Shown in pieces: positions 31,827-41,387 of a stretch of 64,000 nucleotides of DNA. The first letter of the stretch is position 1. Each line of letters opens with the position of its first letter. A model generated the notes under the pieces. That model worked only from the letters and a program-made list of their open reading frames with translations, had not been told where the DNA came from and ran no database searches. A program made the position numbers and the translations under genes. This stretch comes from Myxococcus stipitatus (GTDB lineage: Bacteria; Myxococcota; Myxococcia; Myxococcales; Myxococcaceae): NCBI RefSeq assembly GCF_038561935.1, contig NZ_CP102770.1, positions 4,154,001 to 4,218,000 of the forward strand, given 5' to 3'.

Positions 31827-34361
31827 TCAGTTGCCGGAGATGGTGACCTCGTCGACCTTGGCGGCGGTGATGGCCTCCTCGGTGAAGACGATGGGGCGCC
31901 ACTGCTTGTTGGAGAAGAGCTCCGTCTGGTCCGCGAAGTACGGCGAGGCCTTGTCGCTGGACTGGCTGTAGGTGAGCACCGCGCGGCCATTGACGCCCTT
32001 CTCGGTGAACTCCATGGCCATGATGAAGCTGCTGCCGTTGTTGATGACGTAGCCGGCGTCGGTCAGGTTGGTGCGGCTGTTGATGAGGTTCGTGCCGCGC
32101 ACCGCGCTGAAGTCCGAGTCAGGCGTGGTGGACTTGAGCGTGCCCCAGGAGACGATGTTGGCCGTGCCGTCGTAGGCGCCGCCGCCGTGGATGGGGATGC
32201 GCTTGCCGTCCACGCGGGTGCTGTACTGCGACTGACCCAGCGGGGCATCCACCGGAATCTTCGCCAGGTTGAGCCGGTAGACGGCGTTGGCCAGCGCGAC
32301 GAGCACGGAGTCCGCGCTGCCGTCGGTGGGCGCCGCCTTCAGCCCGCGAGGCGTCTGGATGGGCCGGGCCGCGTCGAAGAGCTCCGCGTACAGCGACGTG
32401 GTGCCCGCGCCCGAGACACCCGTGGACAGCTCGCCCATGCTGAAGGCACCGCTGAACTCACGCCACAGCGCCGCGCCCTTGCTGCCCGCGTCGTAGCGCA
32501 GGTCCCACGCGGCCAGCGCCGCGCAGCCCTGGCGGATGTCGATGACGGTGGAGTTGACCTGCACCGTGGGCACGCCCGTGCAGCGCGCCACGACCTGGTC
32601 GCGCAGGAGCTCCGCCGTCATGCCGCGGTTGCTCAGGATGGCGTTCTCCAGCTCCGCCACGGTGAACAGGTGGTCCTCGCCGGACGCGCCGTTCTGCTCG
32701 GTGAGCAGCACGGCGTTCATGCGCGTGCGCGGCGATTGGCCCACGCCCTCCAGGCCGTGCATGGGCGAGAAGTTGGTGAGCGGCGCCGCGGGGTTGGCCA
32801 GCCAGTAGCTGTCGTTGGCGTTGAAGACGAAGTCGGTGCGGGACAGCTTGGGGATGCCCGCGTAGGGCACGAGGCCGGGGCTGCGCGCGCCAGCGGCGTC
32901 ACGCCACTCGTTCTCCGGGTTGCTTCCGTCGAGCAGCACCAGGCCCATCTCACGCCAGATGTTGAAGGTCGGCGTGCCCGGCATGTTGGAGGCCGCGCGC
33001 CACATCGCGATGGCCTTGTCGCTCAGGTTCGGCGTGGGGGTGGCGTCCGCGTACCAGACCTTGCCGTTCCGGTCCGCGGCCATGGTGTTGACCCAGGGGA
33101 TGCCCTGCACCTGGGCATACACGTTCTGGAACTCCTCCAGGCTCTTGGCCCGGTTCATCCCCACGAACTGGGAGACGAGCTGGGTGTTGTCCAGGTTGGC
33201 GTCGCGGTAGGAGAGCACCGACTGCGCGGTCCACGGCGCCACGTTGGGGATGGCGATGATGGGGCCGTAGTGGCTGCTGTAGAAGCGCTGGGTGATGCTC
33301 GTCACGGAGCCTTCCGGCAGCTTCACCAGGACGGTGATGTCGCGGGCGACCATGTCCCGCTCCTCGCCGCCGTACTTGTAGCGGGTGGGCTTGCCCGGCA
33401 CGAGCTGCAGCCCGTAGAGCGTCATGCGCTGGCCGGACGAGAAGGTGTGCGTCCAGGCCACGTGGTCATTGAAGCCGATGAGCACCGCGGGGACGCCCAG
33501 CAGGCCCACGCCGTAGACGTTGAACTCGCCGGGGACGGTGAGGTGGCTCTCCCAGAGCTTGAGCTCGCCCTCCCAGGGGAAGTGCGGGTTGGCCACCACC
33601 ATGCCGCGCTTGTTGGCCGCGCGGTCCGCGCCGATGGCCCAGCCGTTGCTACCAACGCTGTGGTGCTCCGGACGCTCCACCTTGAAGCTGTCCATCGGCG
33701 GGCGACCCACGGTGCTCGCGCCGGTGATGGGCGGCGTGGCCGCGGCGATGGCGAGGATGAGCTGGTAGCTGCTGCCCGCCAGGCCCACGCTGATGTCGTA
33801 GGCGAACAGGTCCACCGCGGTGATGGGCTTGACCCAGGGCGCGTTGGTGCAGGGCTTGGGCAGCTTGTCGCCCGGCGTCTCCGTCACATAGCGGTTGAAG
33901 CCCGCGACGTAGCCCTGGAACATCTCCTGGATGTCGGTGGGGAGCTTGGGGAAGGCGGCCTCCGCCTTCTCATGGAGCTGGAGGACCCGGTAGCCGAAGT
34001 CGCTGCCCACGTACGTGTTGCCGGGGCCCTGGCCCATGTAGCGGGCGCGCTCGCCGCGGACCTTCAGGATCTGGTCCGACAGGATACAGACGTGGTCCTT
34101 CGCGAAGGCATAGCCCTGTCCATAGGACAGGCTGGCCATGTTCTTGGCGGTGATGTGGGGGATGCCGTGCGACGTCCGGCGGATGGTGGCCTCGTACTTC
34201 GGAGGCTCCTCGGGTGGCAGCTTCGTGCCACCGTCATCATCCTCACCACAGGCCGTGGCGAACGCCAGGCTCAGCCCGGCGAGGAGGGGGAGGTGCCATC
34301 GGGTGCGCCCAGACTTCCAGGACGCCCCGCGCGGGGAGAACGCTGCTCGAAAAGTTTTCAT
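31827..34361 (-). CDS. Penicillin-acylase-family lipoprotein
   Basis: An 844-residue Ntn-hydrolase of the penicillin/aculeacin/AHL acylase family. A long N-terminal signal ends in FATACGEDDD, a plausible lipobox, so it is exported and probably lipid-anchored. The alpha-chain part begins with IRRTSHGIPHITA and YGQGYAFAKDHVC. Autoproteolysis is expected just before Ser238 in HSVGSNGWAIG, whose Ser becomes the nucleophile of the beta chain. NPHFPW, the HxxxWTHTFS region and FNANDSYWLANP are typical family segments. Family members cleave amide-linked acyl chains of beta-lactams, lipopeptides or acyl-homoserine lactones, so it could detoxify antibiotics or quench prey signalling. A strong terminator follows. 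Confidence 0.9.
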   Translation of the reverse strand: MKTFRAAFSPRGASWKSGRTRWHLPLLAGLSLAFATACGEDDDGGTKLPPEEPPKYEATIRRTSHGIPHITAKNMASLSYGQGYAFAKDHVCILSDQILKVRGERARYMGQGPGNTYVGSDFGYRVLQLHEKAEAAFPKLPTDIQEMFQGYVAGFNRYVTETPGDKLPKPCTNAPWVKPITAVDLFAYDISVGLAGSSYQLILAIAAATPPITGASTVGRPPMDSFKVERPEHHSVGSNGWAIGADRAANKRGMVVANPHFPWEGELKLWESHLTVPGEFNVYGVGLLGVPAVLIGFNDHVAWTHTFSSGQRMTLYGLQLVPGKPTRYKYGGEERDMVARDITVLVKLPEGSVTSITQRFYSSHYGPIIAIPNVAPWTAQSVLSYRDANLDNTQLVSQFVGMNRAKSLEEFQNVYAQVQGIPWVNTMAADRNGKVWYADATPTPNLSDKAIAMWRAASNMPGTPTFNIWREMGLVLLDGSNPENEWRDAAGARSPGLVPYAGIPKLSRTDFVFNANDSYWLANPAAPLTNFSPMHGLEGVGQSPRTRMNAVLLTEQNGASGEDHLFTVAELENAILSNRGMTAELLRDQVVARCTGVPTVQVNSTVIDIRQGCAALAAWDLRYDAGSKGAALWREFSGAFSMGELSTGVSGAGTTSLYAELFDAARPIQTPRGLKAAPTDGSADSVLVALANAVYRLNLAKIPVDAPLGQSQYSTRVDGKRIPIHGGGAYDGTANIVSWGTLKSTTPDSDFSAVRGTNLINSRTNLTDAGYVINNGSSFIMAMEFTEKGVNGRAVLTYSQSSDKASPYFADQTELFSNKQWRPIVFTEEAITAAKVDEVTISGN

Positions 34362-34372
34362 GGCGACTCAAG

Positions 34373-34402
34373 AGCGTAGGGAGTGGCTGATCCACCCGTC
34401 AA
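34373..34402 (-). promoter_or_regulatory. Candidate sigma70-type promoter of acylase gene
   Basis: On the minus strand TTGACG (34402-34397) is followed after 18 bp by TACGCT (34378-34373). The same -10 hexamer appears in the candidate kinase promoter at 38866. The ATG at 34361 would then be almost leaderless, and no Shine-Dalgarno sequence is visible before it. Confidence 0.35.
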
Positions 34403-34515
34403 AAGTTTTCTGAAGATTGACTTTTGCCGGGAGCCTAAAGTCAGACGCACTGCGGCATGAATCGGTGGAGTGGGGGTCGGGGGGAGTGGGCTCAGTGTGC
34501 TAGGAGAACGCGGAT

Positions 34516-35160
34516 ATGACGACCGAGCAGCCGCGTGCCCGTCGCCCGCGCCGCCACTTCTCGATGATTCGCACCTTCGTGCTCGCCGACTTCGTGACGC
34601 TGGGCAACGGCTTCGCGGGGACGGGGGCCATCCTCTCCGCGATGCAGTACCTGGCCACCGGGCGGGAGGTGTGGCTGTGGGTCGCCTTCGGGCTGATGCC
34701 GTTGGCGTTGGTGATGGACTTCCTGGACGGACGCATCGCCCGCTGGCGGTTCAAGAAGTCGCCCCTGGGGGCGGACCTGGACTCACTGGCGGACGTCATC
34801 TCCTTCGGCATGGCGCCCGCGGCGCTGGCCTTCGCGGTGGGGATGCGGGGGGCGCTGGACGTGGCGGTGCTCCTCTATTTCGTCGCCTGCGGCATCAGCC
34901 GGCTGGCGCGCTTCAACGTCACGTCCGCGGAGCTGTCGGACGCGTCGGGGAAGGTGAAGTACTTCGAGGGCACGCCCATCCCCACCAGCCTGGGGCTGGT
35001 GCTGGTGCTGGCGGTGGCCACCTGGCAGGGTCGGATTGGCGAGTCGATGTGGGGGGGGGCCTGGGAGTTGGGGCCGCTGGTGTTGCATCCGCTGGTGCTG
35101 CTGTACGCGGCCAGCGGCAGCGCGATGATCAGCAAGACGCTGCGCATCCCCAAGATTTGA
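34516..35160 (+). CDS. pssA: CDP-diacylglycerol--serine O-phosphatidyltransferase
   Basis: A 214-residue inner-membrane CDP-alcohol phosphatidyltransferase. The complete active-site signature DGx2ARx8Gx3Dx3D is present from Asp71 to Asp93. It is flanked by several hydrophobic segments (MPLALVMDFL, PAALAFAVGM, LGLVLVLAVATW, HPLVLLYAAS). Serine specificity is supported by length and by the ADVISFGMAPA segment after the motif, typical of PssA. The product phosphatidylserine is the precursor of phosphatidylethanolamine. The ATG at 34516 has an AGGAGAA ribosome-binding site. The gene stands alone on the plus strand, divergent from the acylase. Confidence 0.9.
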   Translation: MTTEQPRARRPRRHFSMIRTFVLADFVTLGNGFAGTGAILSAMQYLATGREVWLWVAFGLMPLALVMDFLDGRIARWRFKKSPLGADLDSLADVISFGMAPAALAFAVGMRGALDVAVLLYFVACGISRLARFNVTSAELSDASGKVKYFEGTPIPTSLGLVLVLAVATWQGRIGESMWGGAWELGPLVLHPLVLLYAASGSAMISKTLRIPKI

Positions 35161-35319
35161 AGGGGATATCCGCGCCGCTCCCTGACACCCGGATTCGTCC
35201 CCGTGGGTGGTTGCTCGCCCAGGAGTGGGTGCCTAGTTTCACCCCCCGAGCCGCTCCAGGTCCTCATGTGAGGCAACGGAGGGGCATGGGTCGATGGGTG
35301 TGGGGAAGGGGTGGGGGCC

Positions 35320-38274
35320 ATGACGTGGCGCAGGAGCTTGTGGGCCTTCGCGGTGTTCGGGCTGGTGTTCGGCTGTGCGGACCGTGAGCGCTCGACGCTG
35401 GCGGACGGGCGGCTGACGGCGACCCCCGGAGGGATGGACTTCCAGAGAGTCGCCCTCCACGACGCGCGAGAGACGGAGATTTCGCTGCGCAACGTGGGGC
35501 GCGCGCGCATCAACGTGAGCGAAGTCTGGGTAGAGGGCCCCGAGGGGGCCTACCTGGCGACCTTCACGGACGAGGGGCCCCACAGCCTGGTGCCTGGCAG
35601 TGCCCGCTCGCTTCGCGTGCGCTACACGCCGACGGACGAAGGCGGCCAGGACGCGGTGCTGGTGGTGCGCTCGGATGCGCAGATAGAGCCCCTCCTGCGC
35701 GTGCCGCTGTCCGGCAAGGGCGTGGCCGCGTGGGCGCGGGTGTCCCCTGGCGCGCTGGACTTCGGGCGCATCGAGGCGGACTCCACGAAGACACTCACAT
35801 TGACGTTGGACAATCCGACGGAGCTGCCCGTGGAGGTGATGCCTCGGGTGCTGGGCGCGGACCGCGACGAGTTCGAGGTGTCCCCCATGTCGGTGGCGCC
35901 GCGAAGCCGCGCGGAGCTGGCGCTGACGTTCCGGCCGACGCGGGTGGGGCGCAAGCAGGTGGCGCTGGCGGTGTCGCCGTGCCGGGGCTGCGCGGACATG
36001 TCCGTGAAGCTGTCGGCCGAGTCGCTCGAGCAGGCGGTGGTGGCGGAGCCTCCCGTGGTGGACTTCGCGGCGGTCCCCGTGGACCGGGACGACATCCGGG
36101 AGTCGCGCATCCGCAACGTCAGCACGGAGCCGGTGACGGTGACGGGGCTGACGCTGGATGGCACCGATGCGTCCTTCTCGCAGGCGCAGCCGCTGGTGGC
36201 CTTCCCCCTGGTGCTCCAGCCGGGCGAGGTGCGCGGCGTGCAGTTCCGCTACAGCCCGGGGCACATGGGGCCCGCGGAGGACCTGGCCCGCTACCACGTG
36301 GCGAGCCGGCGTCACCCCACCACGGATGTGATGCTGCGCGGCTTCGGTGGCGCGGCGGAGCTGTGTGTGTCGCCGGTGGCGCACGACTTCGGCCTGCAGC
36401 CGCTGGGCTCCAAGTCGCGGGTCATGGTCAACGTGAAGAACTGCGGCGCCACGAACGCGGGCACGCTGACCATCCAGTCGTTGGAGTGGCGGACGGACCC
36501 GACAGGGCCGCTCCAGTTCAACCACGCGCCGCTGGCCACGCCGTACACGCTGCAGCCGGGGCAGGAGGTCAACATCCCGGTCTTCTACGAGCCCACGCGC
36601 GCGGGCCGGGCGACGGGGGTGCTGGTGATGATCACCAACGCCTACGCCACGGGCACGGTGGACCTCACCTTCCGGGGCGAGGCACTGGCGCACGCGCCCT
36701 GTGAGCTGGCCATCACCCCGGCCGTGGTGGACTTCGGCACCGTGATTCCGGGCCGAGGCGCGGTGCTGGGGGTGAAGCTGGAGAACAAGGGACGGGACAT
36801 CTGCCCGGTGAAGAACGTCCAGCTCCGCGACAACGGTGGGGGGGTCTTCAGCCTGCCCGGGGGGGGCCTCTTCGGCGTCACCCTCTACCCGGGGGATTGG
36901 TTCAGCTTCCAGGTGGCCTTCAACGCGCCGATTCTCGGCGGCTCCTTCACGGGCGAGGCCCAGGTGGAGCAGATGAACCCGGCGAACCCGCTCCTGGTGG
37001 TGCCGCTCGTCGCGCAGTCGGAGATGTCCTGCCTGATGGCGTCACCCTGGTACGTGGACTGGGGAGTGGCGCGGCGCGACTGTCCGCCCGAGCCCCGCGA
37101 GGTGAACTACCTCAACGCGTGCTCCAGGCCCGTGTCCGTGTCCAGGGTGTGGGTGGGCCCGGGCACCACGGACGGCGAGTTCTCCGTGGGCGGCGTGCCC
37201 GCGCCCCAGCCCTTCACGCTCCAGCCGGGCGAGGCCTTCACGGTGGACGTGGAGTACACCGCGCAGGTGTACGGGATGAACCTGTCGCCGCTGTTCGTGA
37301 ACGCGAGCGACCTCACAGCGCCGTTGCTGGTGCCACTCATTGGCGAATCCTCCAAGCGGATGGAGAAGACGGACACCTTCACCCAGCAGGACGTGAGCAA
37401 GGTGGACGTCCTGTTCGTCGTGGACAACACGGCGTCCATGGTGGAGGAGCACCCCCGCCTGGTGGCCGCGGTGCCGTCGTTCGTGGACACGGCGCTCGCC
37501 AAGCAGGTGGACCTGCACGTGGCCGTCACGACGACGGGCATCGGCCCCGTGGTGGGGACATGTCCGGGTGGCGCGGACGGAGGCGAGGCGGGCCGCTTCT
37601 TCCCCGTGGACAACTCCCAACCGCGCATCCTCACGCACGCGATGGCCGACCTGACGGAGGCGCTCCAGCGGAACGTGCAGGTGGGGCAGTGCGCCCACGT
37701 GGAGCAGGGCTTCGAGGCCATGCGGCGCGCGCTGTCTCCGCCCCTGGTGAACAACGCGGATGACCCGCGCACGCCGATGCCTCGCGACGGCAACCTGAGG
37801 TTCCTGCGGGACTCGGCGGCGCTGGTCGTCGTCTTCATCGGCGACGAGGACGACCACTCGCCCGACGGCGTGGACACCTACGTGCAGTGGGCGCAGCAGC
37901 TCAAGGGGCAGAACCAACCGCAGCGCGCCACGTTCTACGCCATCGCTCCCACGGCGGCGGCGTGTGGCACGGCGGGTGGGGCGGGCACGCGCTACGCGGA
38001 GGCCACGGTGCGCACGGGCGGCGAGGTGATGAACGTGTGCGCGGCCAACTACGGCCCGCTGCTGACGGCGGTGGCCAACAAGGCCTTCTCCGCGCAGGAC
38101 CGCTTCCCGCTGAGCGATGCGCCGGAGCCGGGCACGGTGACGGTGACGGTGAACGGCCAGCCGGCCGTGGGGTGGCGCTACGACGCGCCCACCAACTCCG
38201 TCATCTTCACGGCGGTCCCCGCACCGGGGGCCAAGGTGGCCATCACCTACCGGCGCTCCTGCGCCGCCCGGTGA
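35320..38274 (+). CDS. Choice-of-anchor-D / vWA surface lipoprotein
   Basis: A 984-residue exported protein with lipobox LVFGC near residue 20. It carries about six immunoglobulin-like ASH/choice-of-anchor-D domains. Each opens with a strand such as MDFQRVAL, LDFGRIEAD, VDFAAVPVD, HDFGLQPLG, VDFGTVIPG or VDWGVARRD. The C-terminal part holds a von Willebrand A domain (VDVLFVVDNTASMVEEH, a DxTxS-type MIDAS, then HVAVTTTGIGP and VVVFIGDEDDHSPDG). The vWA is followed by a short beta domain (GTVTVTVNGQPAVGW). ATG 35320 is preferred over GTG 35311. Likely a cell-surface adhesion or ligand-binding protein; no partner genes adjacent. Confidence 0.86.
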   Translation: MTWRRSLWAFAVFGLVFGCADRERSTLADGRLTATPGGMDFQRVALHDARETEISLRNVGRARINVSEVWVEGPEGAYLATFTDEGPHSLVPGSARSLRVRYTPTDEGGQDAVLVVRSDAQIEPLLRVPLSGKGVAAWARVSPGALDFGRIEADSTKTLTLTLDNPTELPVEVMPRVLGADRDEFEVSPMSVAPRSRAELALTFRPTRVGRKQVALAVSPCRGCADMSVKLSAESLEQAVVAEPPVVDFAAVPVDRDDIRESRIRNVSTEPVTVTGLTLDGTDASFSQAQPLVAFPLVLQPGEVRGVQFRYSPGHMGPAEDLARYHVASRRHPTTDVMLRGFGGAAELCVSPVAHDFGLQPLGSKSRVMVNVKNCGATNAGTLTIQSLEWRTDPTGPLQFNHAPLATPYTLQPGQEVNIPVFYEPTRAGRATGVLVMITNAYATGTVDLTFRGEALAHAPCELAITPAVVDFGTVIPGRGAVLGVKLENKGRDICPVKNVQLRDNGGGVFSLPGGGLFGVTLYPGDWFSFQVAFNAPILGGSFTGEAQVEQMNPANPLLVVPLVAQSEMSCLMASPWYVDWGVARRDCPPEPREVNYLNACSRPVSVSRVWVGPGTTDGEFSVGGVPAPQPFTLQPGEAFTVDVEYTAQVYGMNLSPLFVNASDLTAPLLVPLIGESSKRMEKTDTFTQQDVSKVDVLFVVDNTASMVEEHPRLVAAVPSFVDTALAKQVDLHVAVTTTGIGPVVGTCPGGADGGEAGRFFPVDNSQPRILTHAMADLTEALQRNVQVGQCAHVEQGFEAMRRALSPPLVNNADDPRTPMPRDGNLRFLRDSAALVVVFIGDEDDHSPDGVDTYVQWAQQLKGQNQPQRATFYAIAPTAAACGTAGGAGTRYAEATVRTGGEVMNVCAANYGPLLTAVANKAFSAQDRFPLSDAPEPGTVTVTVNGQPAVGWRYDAPTNSVIFTAVPAPGAKVAITYRRSCAAR

Positions 38275-38456
38275 GTGGGGGGAGAGGGCCTCGGATGTGA
38301 GCCAGTCGAAGGGCCCTCCATCCGGCCCTCGACGTTCATGTCGGCCCCGGGTGCTACAGGTCTGCTTCCGCCTGTGCGGATGACCAGAAAATTGGAGGGC
38401 TCCTCACGGTGTGTACCCTGAGGTCGTACCCGCTCCCGCCGAGGAGGCACCCGGTG

Positions 38457-38801
38457 ATGTCCCCAGACTCCGAAGGAACGACGACGACGAGCGCGGGTGG
38501 CTCCTCGCGAGCACGCGCCCAGGGCCTTCGGGTCATCCAGGGCGAGGGCCGCCGCAAGGAAGAGCCGCTCGCCTCCCGGGATGCCGTGGCCCGCGCGCTG
38601 ATGGAGGCCGGCGCCGACCTGCTGCTCCGGCGCATCACTCCGGCCCGAGCCCAGGAAATCGAGCGTAAGGTGGATCGCGTCCTGGACCTGTTCGACCGGG
38701 TGGACCGGGCGCCGGTGCTGATGCCGGTGCTGAAGCGGCACCTGGACGAGCTGGAGGCGCTGATGCGGGAGACCCGCGAGGTCCGAGCCGCTCGCCGGTA
38801 G
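38457..38801 (+). CDS. Small Lys/Arg-rich hypothetical protein
   Basis: A 114-residue soluble protein. It has a Ser/Thr/Gly-rich N-terminus and a helical C-terminal two-thirds (ARALMEAGADLLLRRIT, ERKVDRVLDLFDRVDRAP, KRHLDELEALMRETREVR). ATG 38457 is chosen because a GAGGAGG ribosome-binding site lies ~9 bp upstream. It precedes the kinase genes on the same strand but a promoter separates them. I do not recognise a family. Confidence 0.65.
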   Translation: MSPDSEGTTTTSAGGSSRARAQGLRVIQGEGRRKEEPLASRDAVARALMEAGADLLLRRITPARAQEIERKVDRVLDLFDRVDRAPVLMPVLKRHLDELEALMRETREVRAARR

Positions 38802-38842
38802 CGCCCCTGGGGGCGAACCGGTTTCGGGGGCACCACAAGGGT

Positions 38843-38871
38843 TTGACCCCCCTGGCGTGTGGGCTTACGCT
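38843..38871 (+). promoter_or_regulatory. Candidate sigma70-type promoter of kinase pair
   Basis: TTGACC at 38843-38848, a 17-bp spacer and TACGCT at 38866-38871 on the plus strand, about 75 bp upstream of the first kinase GTG. The -35 is 5/6 consensus. The -10 keeps the conserved A at position 2 and T at position 6. Confidence 0.5.
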
Positions 38872-38945
38872 CGGGGCTTCGCCGCGCCCGGATTCCAGCA
38901 GGCCACGGGCCGTGGAATTTCTCCGTGGGGAGCGGTCGGGCCGCC

Positions 38946-41366
38946 GTGACCATTGAAACGTATGGCAGGTACCAGCTCCTGAAGCGGCTCGCCATGGGCG
39001 GGATGGCGCAGTTGTACCTCGCGCGCCAGCCGGGCCCGGAGGGCTTCGAGAAGCTGGTGGTGGTGAAGCGAATCCTCCCGCACCTCGCGGAGAACGACGA
39101 CTTCGTCAAGATGTTCCTGGACGAGGCGCGCATCGCGGCGCGGCTCAACCACGCCAACGTCGTGCAGATCTTCGACCTGGGCGCGCAGGACGACTCGTTC
39201 TTCATCGCCATGGAATACATCCACGGCGAGGACATGCGCCGGGTGTGGAAGCAGTCGGAGGCCATGGCGCAGCCGGTGCCGGTGCCGCTGGTGTGCCGCA
39301 TCCTCATCGAGGCCTGCGCGGGCCTGGACTACGCGCACAAGCGCACGGACCCGACGACGGGAAAGCCCCTGGGCATCGTCCACCGCGACGTGTCCCCGCA
39401 GAACATCCTCGTGACGTTCGAGGGTGGGGTGAAGGTGGTGGACTTCGGTATCGCCAAGGCGGCGGACCAGGCCACGGTGACGCGCTCCGGAGTGCTGAAG
39501 GGCAAGTACTCGTACATGTCGCCGGAGCAGGCGGCGGGGCAGCGGGTGGATTGCCGCGCGGACATCTTCGCGCTGGGCGTGGTGCTGTACGAGCTGCTGA
39601 CCAGCACGCGGCTGTTCAAGCGGGGCAGCGACATCCAGACGCTCGCGGCGGTGGCCGAGTGCAAGGTGGCTCCGCCGTCGCAGGTGTCCTCGCGGGTGCC
39701 GCAGGACCTGGACGCCATCGTGCTCAAGGCGTTGGCGAAGGACCCGGCGGACCGCTACCAGGAGGCCGTGCACCTCCAGCTCGCGTTGGAGGAGTGGCTG
39801 AGCGAGCGCAGGCTGCCGTCGTCCACGGCGCATGTCTCCGCGTACATGAAGGAGATCTACGCGGAGCGCCTGGCGTCGGAGGCCCGCTCGGGCGAGCTGC
39901 TCTCGGAGGACTCCTCCGACTCCGCGTCCGGTTCGAGCCGGCAGGAGGCGGGCTCACGGCGCACCGGGCTTCGGCCCGCGCTGCCGCGCTCCAGCGGCTC
40001 GTCGGAGGGGGAGACGGCGGCGCTGCGTCCGCGAGGCACGGGCAAGACGGGGCGCATCGAGCTGTCGTCGCCGGGGGCCCGGCTGTCGGGGCAGCGCAAG
40101 GCGGTGGAGCCGGTTGCGCCGGACAAGACGTCCCGCTCGGGGATGGGCGCGGTGCCGGCGCCGCCTCGGGTGGAGGAGGACGCGCCGACGGTGGATGGGC
40201 GCGCCGCTTCGCGCGCGACGCTGACGGACGTGAAGGCCGCGACCGAGCCGAAGCCAGCGGAGGTCCGCGCTCCGACGCGGCCGGTGCCCGTGTTCCACCC
40301 CGTGGAAGAGGACGCGCCGACGCTCGCGATGCCGGAGCTGGCGGGGCCGCTGCCCAAGCCGTCGCGGGTGGCGCTGCCGCTGCCCCAGGTGGACGACGAC
40401 ATGGAGGAGGAGGACGCGCCCACGCTGTCGCTGGGCATGTCCCGTCCCGGCCGCAAGAAGCCGGGCGTCGCGCGCCCCGCGGAGCCGCCTCCGGCCGCGT
40501 CTCGACTGGGGTGGTGGATTCCCGCCGTGGGCCTGGGCGTCGTCGTGCTGGTGCTGCTGTGGGCTTGGCTGAAGCCGGAGCCCGTGGTGCTGGCCCCGGC
40601 GCGGGTGGAGACCGTGCCGTCGGGAGCGCGCGTGGTGTTCGACGGGCAGGAGATGTCGGCGCGCACGCCGCTGACGCTGCCGGAGATGCCCGAGGGCCGC
40701 TACTCGCTCGTGCTGTACCGCGAGGGCTACCAGGAGATGCGGACGGAGCTGGAGATCAAGAACTCCGGTCCGGTGCCGCTCGGCGTGTTGAGGTTGGTGC
40801 CGGTGGTACAGCGGGCGCCAGCGCCGGAGGCCTCGGCCTCGGAGGCGCCCCAGGCTCCGCCGCCGCCCACGGAGACCGCGCCCGCGGCGAAGGTGCGGCT
40901 GCGGGTGGACGCGGAGCCGTCCCGGGCGGTGGTCATCGTGGACGGTCAGCAGCGCGGCGCGGCGCCGGTGGTGCTGGAGGTCGCGCCGGGGGGGGCGCTG
41001 GCGGTCCGGGTGGAGGCGGAGAAGTACCGGCCGGGCGAGCGCACGGTGACGGTGGGCTCGGGACCGGAGCAGGTGGAGCGCTTCACGCTGCAGCCCGAGG
41101 AGCAGCGGGCGCCGCCGACCGTGCGAGCGCCCAGGCCGGAAGCCCGGGTGGAGTCACGCACGGCGAAGGTGCGCTTCGCGGTGCGCCCCTGGGCTGAAGT
41201 CACGTGTGGAGGCAAGAAGCTGGGGGAAACGCCTTTCGAGGAAGTCGAGCTGCGCCTGGGCACCTATGACTGCAAGTTCTTCAATCCGGACCTCAAGAAG
41301 ACGGTCAGTCGACGTATCGAGGTAAAGCCCATCGAGCTCAACGTGGTGAGCGTGAAGCTGGAATAA
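38946..41366 (+). CDS. Eukaryote-like Ser/Thr protein kinase with PEGA domains
   Basis: An 806-residue membrane-bound Hanks-type kinase. The kinase domain occupies ~8-295: glycine-rich loop LAMGGMAQLYLA, ATP lysine in VVVKRIL, catalytic loop HRDVSPQN (His146) and VDFGIAK for DFG, with GKYSYMSPEQ in the activation segment. A Pro/Ala/Glu/Asp-rich cytosolic linker with EEDAPT repeats follows. A single transmembrane helix (WWIPAVGLGVVVLVLLWAWL) lies near 520-540, and three PEGA-like beta domains lie outside. GTG 38946 opens directly with the kinase fold. PEGA modules probably bind envelope components and pass a signal inward. A second kinase gene starts 21 bp downstream. Confidence 0.92.
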   Translation: MTIETYGRYQLLKRLAMGGMAQLYLARQPGPEGFEKLVVVKRILPHLAENDDFVKMFLDEARIAARLNHANVVQIFDLGAQDDSFFIAMEYIHGEDMRRVWKQSEAMAQPVPVPLVCRILIEACAGLDYAHKRTDPTTGKPLGIVHRDVSPQNILVTFEGGVKVVDFGIAKAADQATVTRSGVLKGKYSYMSPEQAAGQRVDCRADIFALGVVLYELLTSTRLFKRGSDIQTLAAVAECKVAPPSQVSSRVPQDLDAIVLKALAKDPADRYQEAVHLQLALEEWLSERRLPSSTAHVSAYMKEIYAERLASEARSGELLSEDSSDSASGSSRQEAGSRRTGLRPALPRSSGSSEGETAALRPRGTGKTGRIELSSPGARLSGQRKAVEPVAPDKTSRSGMGAVPAPPRVEEDAPTVDGRAASRATLTDVKAATEPKPAEVRAPTRPVPVFHPVEEDAPTLAMPELAGPLPKPSRVALPLPQVDDDMEEEDAPTLSLGMSRPGRKKPGVARPAEPPPAASRLGWWIPAVGLGVVVLVLLWAWLKPEPVVLAPARVETVPSGARVVFDGQEMSARTPLTLPEMPEGRYSLVLYREGYQEMRTELEIKNSGPVPLGVLRLVPVVQRAPAPEASASEAPQAPPPPTETAPAAKVRLRVDAEPSRAVVIVDGQQRGAAPVVLEVAPGGALAVRVEAEKYRPGERTVTVGSGPEQVERFTLQPEEQRAPPTVRAPRPEARVESRTAKVRFAVRPWAEVTCGGKKLGETPFEEVELRLGTYDCKFFNPDLKKTVSRRIEVKPIELNVVSVKLE

Positions 41367-41387
41367 GCACATGGTCGGGACGCTCTC

